NCBI GenBank assembly: GCA_043798815.1
Contig: JAZDOH010000021.1
Coordinates: forward strand, 1-24,255
Source: JAZDOH01 sp043798815
GTDB taxonomy: Bacteria; Patescibacteriota; Gracilibacteria; UM-FILTER-43-11
Direction of reading: 5' to 3'
DNA: 24,255 bases
Under the pieces are notes generated by a model that had not been told where the DNA came from, ran no database searches, and saw only the letters and a program-made list of their open reading frames with translations. The translations under genes were made by a program, and so were the position numbers. Shown piece after piece: positions 14,517-22,050 of the stretch (position 1 is its first letter; each line of letters starts with the position of its first letter).

Positions 14517-14900
14517 TTACGCCACAAACCCAAAGTATCCCAGTACTAAGCCGAGCAGAAGCACAAAACCGCCCAAGGCCGGTAAGCGGTTTGTTGTGAA
14601 CCAGGAGTTCATGATGGAAATCATCAGTTTTGGGAAAACCAGAATGATCACGCCTTTGATCATCGCCAGCCAGCCGATCAAAGAGACAAGGGCCACCCAT
14701 GTGCCATCCCAAATATTGTGATAGGTCACGAGGGCAAAACCAGCAGCAAGCGCCATAAAGCCGCCGATGTACAACGCCATTGCCTCTTCCGTAAAGCGCT
14801 CCATCATTTTTTGGTAATTATCCCTATTTAAAATCATGCCAAGACCAGCCGACAGGTATATTAAAGCAAGCAGTCTGGCTATAAAAATAGAAAGCGTCAT
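14517..14900 (-). CDS. Small integral membrane protein, 127 residues, four TM helices
   Basis: A hydrophobic protein with four predicted helices: IARLLALIYLSAGLGMIL (7-24), AMALYIGGFMALAAGFALVT, WVALVSLIGWLAMIKGVIIL and ALGGFVLLLGLVLGYFGFVA. I recognise no characterised family. The polar residues between helices 1 and 2 (NRDNYQKMMERFTEE) form one short loop. The gene ends just before the toxin-antitoxin promoter and has its own extended -10 box. It is not obviously tied to its neighbours; a housekeeping membrane role or a small transporter-like protein are both possible. Confidence 0.7.
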   Translation of the reverse strand: MTLSIFIARLLALIYLSAGLGMILNRDNYQKMMERFTEEAMALYIGGFMALAAGFALVTYHNIWDGTWVALVSLIGWLAMIKGVIILVFPKLMISIMNSWFTTNRLPALGGFVLLLGLVLGYFGFVA

Positions 14901-14932
14901 AAATTTTTTGGGGTTAGTTTGTATTTGATTTG

Positions 14933-14941
14933 ATTGTAGCA
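14933..14941 (-). promoter_or_regulatory. Extended -10 promoter for the small membrane protein
   Basis: The minus strand reads TGCTACAAT, an extended -10. No good -35 box is seen. The leader to the ATG at 14900 would be about 26 bases. Confidence 0.45.
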
Positions 14942-14959
14942 GAAATGGGTTGGTTTTGT

Positions 14960-14988
14960 TTGACTTTAATCTAATCCTCCGATAAAGT
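14960..14988 (+). promoter_or_regulatory. Plus-strand promoter in front of a terminator-like hairpin
   Basis: TTGACT (14960-14965), exactly 17 bases, then TAAAGT (14983-14988). Nothing codes downstream on this strand, only the hairpin at 14997-15046. Confidence 0.45.
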
Positions 14989-14994
14989 GCGGAT

Positions 14995-15050
14995 ACAAAA
15001 GACTTTCGGCTCGTGGTTTATACACCACACTTGCGGAAGGTCTTTTTATT
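14995..15050 (+). ncRNA. Candidate short hairpin RNA, about 55 nt
   Basis: A promoter-like pair at 14960-14988 would start transcription near 14995. The transcript would fold into a stem AAAAGACTTTC (14997-15007) with GAAGGTCTTTT (15036-15046), with an inner stem-loop GTGGT (15013-15017) with ACCAC (15024-15028), and end in a T-rich run. It is a promoter-plus-terminator unit without an ORF. The plainer reading is that the hairpin only terminates the minus-strand gene ending at 15046 and the promoter match is chance. Confidence 0.3.
14997..15050. terminator. Terminator hairpin, possibly bidirectional
   Basis: An eleven-base stem (14997-15007 with 15036-15046) with A-rich and T-rich flanks on either strand. 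It directly follows the stop of the minus-strand gene at 15459-15046. The T-run is better on the plus strand. Confidence 0.6.
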
Positions 15051-15459
15051 TATCTTCCTTTGGAAATACTGATATAAACCATTTTTGCCCTGTTCTTTTA
15101 TCTTCTTTGATTTGCACAAAGAATAAGTACTTGTCTGAAGTCACCCCCTCAAAGCGATGTAGAATTTCGGAAGTCCGATTTGGATTTTGTCTGGAGATAG
15201 GATCAAATTTCGAATGTTGCATCAATTCTAAAGCGCAGGGCAGATATTTTATTCTCCGCATGCGATCTCTTCGCTGTTTTTGTTTGAGATGCTGCCAAAA
15301 TAGCTCCAGGAATATCTTGCTTCCTTTAAAATAAGCTGATCGGATGTAGGGCCTGCGTTTGGATTTAGCTTTCGCTTGTTTGTAGCAGCGGACGGCATTT
15401 GTATATACCTCGTGATAATCAGTTCCTGCCAATCGCTTGGATTTGACGCAAAAAATCAT
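15046..15459 (-). CDS. Hypothetical protein, about 137 residues, basic, possible phage-type nuclease-like fold
   Basis: The frame extends to a TTG at 15495, but that lies on the -10 box. The ATG at 15459 (MIFCVKSKRLAGTDYHEVY) is the better start. The middle is basic and aromatic (KAKSKRRPYIRSAYFKGSK, WQHLKQKQRRDRMRRIKY). The C terminus has a strand layout, HRFEGVTSDKYLFFVQIKED, then KRTGQKWFISVFP. That ending recalls small phage or plasmid nuclease/toxin-like domains (PBECR or RelE-like), but the match is only an impression. It has its own strong promoter with an inverted repeat in the spacer, so its expression is probably controlled by a dedicated repressor, and it sits in a cluster with a toxin-antitoxin pair. 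Confidence 0.6.
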   Translation of the reverse strand: MIFCVKSKRLAGTDYHEVYTNAVRCYKQAKAKSKRRPYIRSAYFKGSKIFLELFWQHLKQKQRRDRMRRIKYLPCALELMQHSKFDPISRQNPNRTSEILHRFEGVTSDKYLFFVQIKEDKRTGQKWFISVFPKEDK

Positions 15460-15494
15460 CTTCAATCTAAAATTCAGCCTTCTAATACACGGCA

Positions 15495-15523
15495 ATTATA
15501 GTAAACTTATGTTTACTATGCAA
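15495..15523 (-). promoter_or_regulatory. Strong promoter of the hypothetical gene at 15459
   Basis: On the minus strand TTGCAT (15523-15518), exactly 17 bases and a perfect TATAAT (15500-15495). The start site would be near 15488, about 29 bases before the ATG. Confidence 0.75.
15500..15517. promoter_or_regulatory. Inverted-repeat operator inside the promoter spacer
   Basis: AGTAAAC (15500-15506), a four-base centre and GTTTACT (15511-15517) fill the spacer between the -35 and -10 boxes. A dimeric repressor bound here would block RNA polymerase. Confidence 0.6.
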
Positions 15524-15532
15524 GGAGAAATT

Positions 15533-15889
15533 TCAATAATTACCTTTTGATTTAGTTTCTTGTGGCTCAAACATGAGCACATAAGACGATCCAGTGCTTT
15601 TTGGACAATGCTCAATGCCTTTAGGTACAACAGCTATTTCTCCTGAATTTAGAATAATGTTCGGCTGATTTTTAAGTTGAATAGTGATTTGACCGCTGTA
15701 GACAAAAAATAATTCATCCTCATCGTCATGTTGATGCCAATGATATTCACCTTCGAAAAGTGCTAATCTGACAACTTGATCATTTACGGTTGCTACCTCC
15801 ACAGGAAACCAAGGCCTTCCAGCTATTTCTTCAATCTTTTCTTTAATTATTTTCTTTGAAATCATTAGCGGACATTTTTTGGTGATCAC
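15533..15889 (-). CDS. Small cupin-domain protein, translationally coupled to groEL
   Basis: A single-domain cupin of at most 118 residues. Cupin motif 1 is GEYHWHQHDDEDELFFVYSG, with metal-ligand-type histidines and glutamate, and motif 2 is GEIAVVPKGIEHCP. Such proteins are often metal-dependent isomerases, dioxygenases or sugar-binding sensors, but no substrate can be assigned. The GTG start at 15889 overlaps the groEL stop (GTGA), which suggests translational coupling. An ATG at 15865 (MISKKIIKEKIEEIAG) is the alternative start and fits related cupins about equally well. It is the last gene of the groESL operon, so CIRCE control may extend to it. Confidence 0.82.
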   Translation of the reverse strand: MITKKCPLMISKKIIKEKIEEIAGRPWFPVEVATVNDQVVRLALFEGEYHWHQHDDEDELFFVYSGQITIQLKNQPNIILNSGEIAVVPKGIEHCPKSTGSSYVLMFEPQETKSKGNY

Positions 15890-17571
15890 ATATCCATCTC
15901 TCCCATTCCCCCCATTCCTCCACCGTGGGCGTGGCCGTCGTCGGATTCTTTCTTTTCGGGAAGGTCGGTAATGGCGGTTTCTGTGGTGAGGAACATGGCG
16001 GCGACTGAGGCGGCGTTTTCGAGGGCAGAGCGAGTCACTTTTTTGGGATCGATAATACCGGCTTTGAACATATCTACGAGCATTTTTTCTGGCGGGAGCT
16101 TAATGTCTTTATTGGCATCATAACCCATATGCTCATTTCCTTTTCCTTTAGCCCATAAGTTTCCAAGTGCTGCGATTACTTTACCGCTGTTCACTCCTGC
16201 GTTTTCTGCAATTTGTTCGATAGGATATCTGAGTGCCTGTTTCACTATTAGCATCCCAGCTCGTTCTTCCATTGAATTTTGTTTTTCTGGATCAAGAATG
16301 GCACTGATTTGCAGGAGCGCCGCGCCGCCGCCGATCACCACGCCTTCTTCAATGGCGGCGCGGGTGGCAGAAAGGGCGTCTTCAATGCGATGCTTCTTTT
16401 CTTTCAACTCCACTTCTGTAGCGGCACCCACTTTGATCACGGCCACGCCGCCGGTGAGTTTGGCCAGGCGTTCCTGGAGTTTTTCCTTATCAAAATCCGA
16501 AGTGGTTTTTTCCAACTCCGTTTTAATTTGTTTCACACGGTTCTGAATCGACTCTTTTTTGCCAAAGCCCTCCACGATGGTGGTGTTGTCTTTGCCGGCT
16601 ACCACTTTGCGGGCGCGGCCCAAGTCTTCAATTCCGGCATTTTCAAGCTTCAATCCCACTTCTTCGGAAATCACACGGCCGCCCGTCAAAACCGCGATGT
16701 CTTGCAACATGGCTTTGCGGCGATCACCGAAACCGGGGGCTTTTACCGCGAGCGCGCTGAAGGTGCCGCGAAGTTTGTTTACGACCAAGGTGGCGAGCGC
16801 TTCGCCCTCTAAATCTTCACTGATGATGACGAGCTGTTTGCGGCCGGATTGAGCCAGTTTTTCCAGCAACGGCAAAATGTCCTGAATGCTGGAGATTTTG
16901 CGGTCGGTGATCAAAATATAAGCATCCTGGTACACCGCCTCCATCCGTCCCGCGTCTGTGACCATGTAGGGGCTGATGTAGCCGTTGTCGAATTGCATTC
17001 CCTCCACCAAATCCGTGGAAAGTCCCATGGTTTGGCCTTCTTCCACTTGTACCACGCCGTCGCCACCCACTTTTTCAAACACGTCGGCGATCAGCTTACC
17101 AACCTCCTCGTTTTGAGCGGAAATGGTGGCCACCTGAGCCATTTCTTCTTTGGTGGTGATGGACTTCTTCATCTTGTCGAGCTCCGCTACCACACTGCGA
17201 ACGGCATGTTCAATGCCGGCTTTGAGTAGCATCGGGTTCATCTTGTTCGTGGTGATGTGATGAATGCCTTCTTTGATGATCGCGTGGGCCAAAACAGTCG
17301 CCGTGGTGGTTCCGTCTCCGGCCACGTCATTGGTTTTGTTGGCCACCTCTTTTACGAGCTGGGCGCCCATGTTTTCAAACGGATCCGGTAAATCAATTTC
17401 ACGGGCGATCGACACGCCATCATTCGTGATGGTGGGAGCGCCATATTTTTTATCAATCAACGCGTTTCGGCCTTTGGGGCCCATGGTCACGCGCACCGCC
17501 TGAGCGAGTTTTTCAATGCCCTTTAAAAGTTTTTCGCGGGCACTGTCGCCATGAAGTAATTGTTTGGACAT
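15886..17571 (-). CDS. groEL: Chaperonin GroEL (60 kDa)
   Basis: A 561-residue group I chaperonin that folds proteins inside a double heptameric ring with GroES, using ATP. The sequence is full length and canonical: AVRVTMGPKGRNALIDKKYG near the N terminus, the ATP-binding GDGTTTATVLAHAI, the apical-domain segment KISSIQDILPLLE, EEGVVIGGGAALL, and the flexible tail ending GGGMGGMGEMDM. The start at MSKQLLHGDSAREKLLKG is the only sensible one. It follows groES after a 99-base spacer containing an inverted repeat, with the cupin overlapping its stop by four bases. Confidence 0.97.
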   Translation of the reverse strand: MSKQLLHGDSAREKLLKGIEKLAQAVRVTMGPKGRNALIDKKYGAPTITNDGVSIAREIDLPDPFENMGAQLVKEVANKTNDVAGDGTTTATVLAHAIIKEGIHHITTNKMNPMLLKAGIEHAVRSVVAELDKMKKSITTKEEMAQVATISAQNEEVGKLIADVFEKVGGDGVVQVEEGQTMGLSTDLVEGMQFDNGYISPYMVTDAGRMEAVYQDAYILITDRKISSIQDILPLLEKLAQSGRKQLVIISEDLEGEALATLVVNKLRGTFSALAVKAPGFGDRRKAMLQDIAVLTGGRVISEEVGLKLENAGIEDLGRARKVVAGKDNTTIVEGFGKKESIQNRVKQIKTELEKTTSDFDKEKLQERLAKLTGGVAVIKVGAATEVELKEKKHRIEDALSATRAAIEEGVVIGGGAALLQISAILDPEKQNSMEERAGMLIVKQALRYPIEQIAENAGVNSGKVIAALGNLWAKGKGNEHMGYDANKDIKLPPEKMLVDMFKAGIIDPKKVTRSALENAASVAAMFLTTETAITDLPEKKESDDGHAHGGGMGGMGEMDM

Positions 17572-17618
17572 GATTTAGTAAGGTTAATGAATTAATGGAA
17601 TGAATATAAAGATGAGAG

Positions 17619-17656
17619 AACGAAATAACGATATAACGATATAACGTTATTTCGTT
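17619..17656. repeat. Inverted repeat in the groES-groEL spacer
   Basis: AACGAAATAACG (17619-17630) and CGTTATTTCGTT (17645-17656) form a perfect 12-base stem with a 14-base loop. Further copies of the same units (GTTATTTCGTTA at about 17662-17673, and repeated ATATAACG) surround it. It could tune groEL relative to groES by mRNA processing, or be a small mobile repeat. Confidence 0.6.
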
Positions 17657-17670
17657 ACGTTGTTATTTCG

Positions 17671-17961
17671 TTATTTAACGATAGCGCGAATGGAAGTCAT
17701 TTCTACGATCTTGTATTCCTGGCCTTCCACCTTTACGTCTTCGCCGGAATAGCGGCCGTAAAGAACCTTGTCGCCCACTTTCACTTCGATCGGCAACACG
17801 GTTCCGCTGCTTGAAATATTGGTTTTAGAAACCGCGATCACTTCGCCTTCCTGGGGTTTTTCTTTATTAGCGGTATCCGGAATAACGATTCCGCTTTTGG
17901 TCACTTCTTCCGGCTGAAGCGGCTTGATGACGACGTAACCGTTTAATGGGGTGAGTTTCAT
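17671..17961 (-). CDS. groES: Co-chaperonin GroES (10 kDa)
   Basis: A 96-residue GroES that caps the GroEL ring. It begins MKLTPLNGYVVIKPLQPEE, has the mobile-loop region TKSGIVIPDTANKEKPQEG, then VKVGDKVLYGRYSGEDVKVE, and ends with EYKIVEMTSIRAIVK. Its length and order are standard. It is the first gene of the groES-groEL-cupin operon, with a CIRCE element and promoter just upstream. There is no Shine-Dalgarno sequence before the ATG at 17961. Confidence 0.96.
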   Translation of the reverse strand: MKLTPLNGYVVIKPLQPEEVTKSGIVIPDTANKEKPQEGEVIAVSKTNISSSGTVLPIEVKVGDKVLYGRYSGEDVKVEGQEYKIVEMTSIRAIVK

Positions 17962-17982
17962 AGATCTAAAGGTTAAAGAATC

Positions 17983-18009
17983 TTAGCACTTTAAAAGTGT
18001 GAGTGCCAA
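17983..18009. promoter_or_regulatory. CIRCE element (HrcA operator) of the groESL operon
   Basis: TTAGCACTT, nine bases, then GAGTGCCAA. This matches the CIRCE consensus TTAGCACTC-N9-GAGTGCTAA at 16 of 18 arm positions. It lies between the promoter and the groES start, 22 bases before the ATG. The heat-shock repressor HrcA, not encoded here, is expected to bind it. Confidence 0.88.
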
Positions 18010-18012
18010 AGT

Positions 18013-18040
18013 AGTGTAGCAAAACCATTTGCAGGGTCAA
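18013..18040 (-). promoter_or_regulatory. groESL promoter
   Basis: On the minus strand TTGACC (18040-18035), a 16-base spacer and TACACT (18018-18013) preceded by TGC (extended -10). Transcription would start within or at the edge of the CIRCE element. It sits just after the stop of the DUF3352-like gene. Confidence 0.65.
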
Positions 18041-18046
18041 GATTTT

Positions 18047-19699
18047 TTACTTGATCAGCACAAATCCTTCTGTGCTCATCCCATCTTCAAACGTGTGTTT
18101 GACCCAGGTGGTTGAATCGAGGGGCGAAAGATAGGGGAGGAGGAGCTGGCCCCAGGGTGTTTTTTGGAGTAGGGGGGCAAGGCTTTGAAGATTTACGAAG
18201 CTGACTTCCTCATTTACCTGGCTCAGAGCGCTAAGGCCCTGGCGGAAGGCTTGTGATTGGGCGAGAGAAAGGTCTGGTGAACTGAGCGCGTCGATTGAAG
18301 CTTTGAGTAGTGAGGCATGATTGGCCAAAATCATCAATTCGTCGGTGACGGCATAGCAAAAACCGTAAATAGAAGCCTGGACTTCAACACAATCCATGTC
18401 GATGCCTTGATAGGTTTCGTGAGAAAGGCTTAGACTATCCGGATCCGCCACGAGTTCGCGGCTCACGGTGTCGTCCGGCAGGGTCACTTCGAGCAGTTGG
18501 GGAGTGAATTGGGCGGCAAGAAGAGAGAAACCCTCGGAAAGTTTTTTGAGTTTTTTCCTGGCTCCTTCCATATCCCCATGCGTGAGTGTTAAGCCGATGC
18601 CCAGTTTTCCGTCATCGAGTGAGGAAAAAGTGAGGGCGTATTCCCCGGTAAAGAGTGGGTAAAGGTCGTCTGCCAAACTTACATTATTGCCAAAAATCCG
18701 ATTCACTTGGGCGCGGAGCATGCCTTCGAGCAAAATGCCATAAGCCGGATTGAGTTTTTCCATGGAAGCCAGGGTGTTTTGCCACGAAGATGCCAAATCC
18801 GCTCCGCCCAGGTAGCTGATCAGGCTTTCGGCGGGAATTTTTTCACTTAGGCCCGTCATTCGCACGGGGTCGCGAGGTGGTAAAGGATCCAGACTTATGA
18901 CTTCCCGATTCAGAGCCAAAAAGCTATTGAAGTGGAATCCCTCCTGGGTTTGCCGGACTGTGAAGCCCAACTGGCTGGAGAATTGCCGAAGGGGATTGAT
19001 CAATGCGTCGAGTTTGGGCGTCCCAAACGACTGCAGATCCAAATACCCCTGCAACCAAGTGGTTTGTGGGAGGTTGGCTGAAAGGCTTACGAATCCGGTC
19101 TCTTTGTCGAGCGCCACTTCCTGCCCCTGGAACACGGCGTGGATGGATTTGAGCACCTCGACATCCGTGCTGATGAAAAGATAGGGACCTGAAAACGCAA
19201 ACGCGAATTGCTGCCCCTGAGGATAAATGTAAATGGGGAATTGAGCGGTTCCCCGATTTCCCAATTCTTCCCCATTGAGTTCCATGCTTTTCAGAAACTT
19301 GAGCGCTTGGCGTCGGCTGGCGGAACGGAAAAAGAACACGGGTTTGTTTTTCACTACCGCCACTCCCACATTCTTTTTAGCCCAGGAGGGGATGAGGGCG
19401 GGATCCACGCCCCACAACTGTAAAAGCGGTTGAAGATTCATGATTTGGCTCCAGGCGGAGTCCCGCAGCTTCGGCGGTAATTCGGTATCTGCGATTTCTA
19501 AATACAAGGCGGTGATTTTGGCGGGCAGCATGGAGGCGACTGTACGGCTAAGGTACGCGGAACCAATGAGATAAACCACCAAAAAAACCAACAAAATTGC
19601 CCCCACGCTCAAAATGCCCAACAAAAATTTGGAAGAAGTATCTTCCTTTTTATGATGCAGGTTCCGAAGGGTTTTGAGGAGCAGGGGTTTATTCACCAT
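18047..19699 (-). CDS. Membrane-anchored DUF3352-like protein, 550 residues
   Basis: A basic cytoplasmic start of about 24 residues is followed by one hydrophobic helix, FLLGILSVGAILLVFLVVYL, so it is an N-terminally anchored extracytoplasmic protein. The large outer part alternates strands and helices with phrases such as LYPLFTGEYALTF, YLGGADLASSWQN and a late VSFVNLQSLAPLL. This resembles the DUF3352 family of surface proteins without known function. I make the family link by pattern, not by a search. Its ATG overlaps the topA stop (11 bases), so it is translated in the topA operon. The groESL promoter begins within 10 bases of its stop, with no terminator between. Confidence 0.65.
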   Translation of the reverse strand: MVNKPLLLKTLRNLHHKKEDTSSKFLLGILSVGAILLVFLVVYLIGSAYLSRTVASMLPAKITALYLEIADTELPPKLRDSAWSQIMNLQPLLQLWGVDPALIPSWAKKNVGVAVVKNKPVFFFRSASRRQALKFLKSMELNGEELGNRGTAQFPIYIYPQGQQFAFAFSGPYLFISTDVEVLKSIHAVFQGQEVALDKETGFVSLSANLPQTTWLQGYLDLQSFGTPKLDALINPLRQFSSQLGFTVRQTQEGFHFNSFLALNREVISLDPLPPRDPVRMTGLSEKIPAESLISYLGGADLASSWQNTLASMEKLNPAYGILLEGMLRAQVNRIFGNNVSLADDLYPLFTGEYALTFSSLDDGKLGIGLTLTHGDMEGARKKLKKLSEGFSLLAAQFTPQLLEVTLPDDTVSRELVADPDSLSLSHETYQGIDMDCVEVQASIYGFCYAVTDELMILANHASLLKASIDALSSPDLSLAQSQAFRQGLSALSQVNEEVSFVNLQSLAPLLQKTPWGQLLLPYLSPLDSTTWVKHTFEDGMSTEGFVLIK

Positions 19700-21941
19700 G
19701 GGATTCGGGAGCGGTTTCGATTTCGGTTTCCTTGCCGCATTGTTCGCATTTGATCAAATCCTTTTTGGCTTGGACTTGGACTCCTTTGCAAACAGGGCAA
19801 GGGTCGGTGATCGGTTTGTGCCACGTGGCGAACTCGCAATCCGGATAGCCGCTGCAGCCGTAAAAAACCTTGCGGCGCTTCGTCCGTTTTTCTACCAGCG
19901 CTTTGTCGCACTTGGGGCATTTCACGTTCAGCGCGTGCGCCAACGGCCTAGTGGTTTTGCATTTGGGATATCCGCTGCAGGCGAGGAATTCCCCAAAACG
20001 GCCACGCTTCACCGTCATCGGCTTGCCGCATTTGTCGCATTTTTCATTCTTGTACTGTTTTTGCAGAGCCGCTTCTTTTTCACGTTCCGCCTTCATGGGT
20101 TTGGCATTTTTGCATTCCGGATATTTGGAGCAGCTCAAAAACTTTCCATTCCGTCCCAACTTAACCTTCATGGGCGCGTCGCACAAATCGCAGATTTCAT
20201 CGGTTTTTTCGTGGATGACGTCTTCCTTTTTAACCTCCTCCTTCTTTTCTTCGAGCAATTGGGCGAAGGGCTTGTAAAAATCATCGATGACGGGTTGCCA
20301 GCCCACTTTTCCTTCTGCGATATCATCCAATCGCTCTTCCATGTTGGCCGTGAATTTAAAGTCCACGATTTTGGGGAAGTGTTTGCATAAAAAGTCATTC
20401 ACGATCATGCCGATTTCCGTCGGACGGAGTTTTTTGTCCTCTCCTTTTTCAATGTAGCCTCGCGTGATGATGGTACTGATGGTGGGGGCGTAGGTAGAAG
20501 GTCGTCCGATGCCTTCGGATTCGAGTTTTTTTACCAAACTGGCTTCCGTGTAGCGGGGTGCGGGCATGGTGAACTTTTGCTCGGGCGTGATCAGGATCAA
20601 TTCGCACGATTCTCCGGCATGCAAGCGGGGCAAGGTCGCTTCTTTTGGTTCTTCGGCCTCATCTTCATCGGACGCTTCAACATAGGCCTTCATGAACCCC
20701 TGCTCACGCAGCACTTGGCCTTTGGCCGTCAGTTCATAACCGTTTTTGGTTTTCACCGTCGCGGTGGTGACGTCAAACACCGCTTCGGGCATTTGGCTGG
20801 CAATCGCGCGCTCCCAGATGAGTTTGTACAATCGGTATTGTTTGGCATCCAAATGTTCCTTAAGGCTTTGCGGAGTTTTGCCGGCGTCGGTTGGGCGGAT
20901 GGCCTCATGAGCCTCTTGGGCGCCACGTGTTTTTTTGGTGAATACCCGCGCCTGGGGCAAGACATATTTTTTTCCGTATAAATCTTCTATCACCCCGGGG
21001 GCAGCATTCAAAAATTCCTGAGAAAGGTTGAATGAGTCTGTGCGCATGTAGGTGATCAACCCCGTATGCTCCTTGCCGTGTTCCACGCCTTCGTAAAGCT
21101 GTTGGGCGATCATCATGGTTTGCTTGACTGAAAACCCGAGCCGACGTGAAGCCTCTTGCTGCAGCGTGCTGGTGATGAACGGCGGCGCGGGCTGGCGCCG
21201 GGATTCCTTTTTTTCCACATCCTCGATTGTGTAATCCGTGCCTTGGAGTTCCGTGAGCAAGTGGTCCGCCTCGGTTTTGCTGTGGACTTCAAGTTTTTTG
21301 CCATGGTATTTGTGCAGTTCGGCGCTAAATACTCCTTCATTGGCTTGCAGCTGCGCGAGGATTTTCCAGAATTCTTCAGGTTTGAACGCGAGGATTTCCC
21401 GTTCCCGTTCTACCACCAACCGCACAGCCACACTTTGCACACGGCCGGCGCTCAGTCCTCCGCGCACCTTGGTCCACAAAAGAGGGGAAAGCTTGTAACC
21501 CACCAACCGATCCAGCACACGGCGCGCTTGCTGGGCATGCACCAAATTTATGTCGATCTCACGCGGGTGTTCCAGAGCCCGGAGCACTGCGGCTTTTGTG
21601 ATTTCGTGAAAGGCGATGCGTTTGAAATGCCCCTTTTTGAGCTTGAGCGCCTCCTTTAAATGCCAGGCAATGCTTTCTCCTTCGCGGTCCTCATCGGTTG
21701 CGAGCCATACCAGGGTGTCCGGATACTTATGGATGAGGGTATAAAGCTCATTGACGATCTTTTTTTTGTCGGTTGGGATTTCGTATTTGGGTTCATATCC
21801 GTTTTCAACGTCGATGGCCAAGGTTTTTTTTGGCAAATCGCGAATATGCCCCATACTGGCTTTTACGTTGTACTTGGCGCCCAGGAATTTTCTGAGCGTT
21901 TTTGTTTTGGCGGGAGATTCTACAATAATGATGTGATTCAT
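19689..21941 (-). CDS. topA: DNA topoisomerase I (type IA) with four C-terminal zinc-ribbon modules
   Basis: A type IA topoisomerase of about 750 residues that relaxes negative supercoils. The TOPRIM domain starts HIIIVESPAKTKTLRKFLG and has the acidic LATDEDREGES. The active-site tyrosine is in GLITYMRTDSF (about Tyr298). AGRVQSVAVRLVVERE is the conserved core helix. Four zinc modules follow in the last 150 residues: CDLC..CSKYPEC, CDKC..CSGYPKC, CPKC..CSGYPDC and CPVC..CEQC. The frame is open to 22034, but the extra 31 codons are outside the family and would run over the promoter, so the ATG at 21941 is chosen. It is divergent from the HU gene, and the DUF3352-like gene overlaps its end. 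Confidence 0.95.
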   Translation of the reverse strand: MNHIIIVESPAKTKTLRKFLGAKYNVKASMGHIRDLPKKTLAIDVENGYEPKYEIPTDKKKIVNELYTLIHKYPDTLVWLATDEDREGESIAWHLKEALKLKKGHFKRIAFHEITKAAVLRALEHPREIDINLVHAQQARRVLDRLVGYKLSPLLWTKVRGGLSAGRVQSVAVRLVVEREREILAFKPEEFWKILAQLQANEGVFSAELHKYHGKKLEVHSKTEADHLLTELQGTDYTIEDVEKKESRRQPAPPFITSTLQQEASRRLGFSVKQTMMIAQQLYEGVEHGKEHTGLITYMRTDSFNLSQEFLNAAPGVIEDLYGKKYVLPQARVFTKKTRGAQEAHEAIRPTDAGKTPQSLKEHLDAKQYRLYKLIWERAIASQMPEAVFDVTTATVKTKNGYELTAKGQVLREQGFMKAYVEASDEDEAEEPKEATLPRLHAGESCELILITPEQKFTMPAPRYTEASLVKKLESEGIGRPSTYAPTISTIITRGYIEKGEDKKLRPTEIGMIVNDFLCKHFPKIVDFKFTANMEERLDDIAEGKVGWQPVIDDFYKPFAQLLEEKKEEVKKEDVIHEKTDEICDLCDAPMKVKLGRNGKFLSCSKYPECKNAKPMKAEREKEAALQKQYKNEKCDKCGKPMTVKRGRFGEFLACSGYPKCKTTRPLAHALNVKCPKCDKALVEKRTKRRKVFYGCSGYPDCEFATWHKPITDPCPVCKGVQVQAKKDLIKCEQCGKETEIETAPESHGE

Positions 21942-21953
21942 GAGCCCTACGAT

Positions 21954-21981
21954 ACAATACCTTTTTCTTCCAGCGCAACAA
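21954..21981 (-). promoter_or_regulatory. Candidate topA promoter, near-leaderless
   Basis: On the minus strand TTGTTG (21981-21976), 16 bases and TATTGT (21959-21954). The ATG at 21941 is 12 bases after the -10, which leaves a leader of about five bases. A shifted -10 (TATCGT, 21954-21949) would make it fully leaderless. Confidence 0.4.
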
Positions 21982-21989
21982 AAAAACTC

Positions 21990-22018
21990 TTGCGAGGTCC
22001 ATTTTTTGGCTTTATAAT
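21990..22018 (+). promoter_or_regulatory. Promoter of the HU gene
   Basis: TTGCGA (21990-21995), exactly 17 bases and a perfect TATAAT (22013-22018). The leader to the ATG at 22051 is about 26 bases and AT-rich, with no Shine-Dalgarno sequence. Confidence 0.7.
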
Positions 22019-22050
22019 GCGCCAGCCTTATCATTAACTTTAATCATTAT

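Noticed and set aside
16279..16812. Long plus-strand frame antisense to groEL
   Set aside because: It is a shadow of the strongly conserved groEL coding frame and has an unlikely His/Phe-rich composition.
19674..20390. Long plus-strand frame antisense to topA
   Set aside because: It mirrors the topA zinc-ribbon coding region and is Phe/Ala/Arg-rich without any recognisable domain.
21942..22034. 31-codon N-terminal extension of topA
   Set aside because: It runs over the topA and HU promoters and has no match to topoisomerase I, whose natural start is MNHIIIVESPAK.
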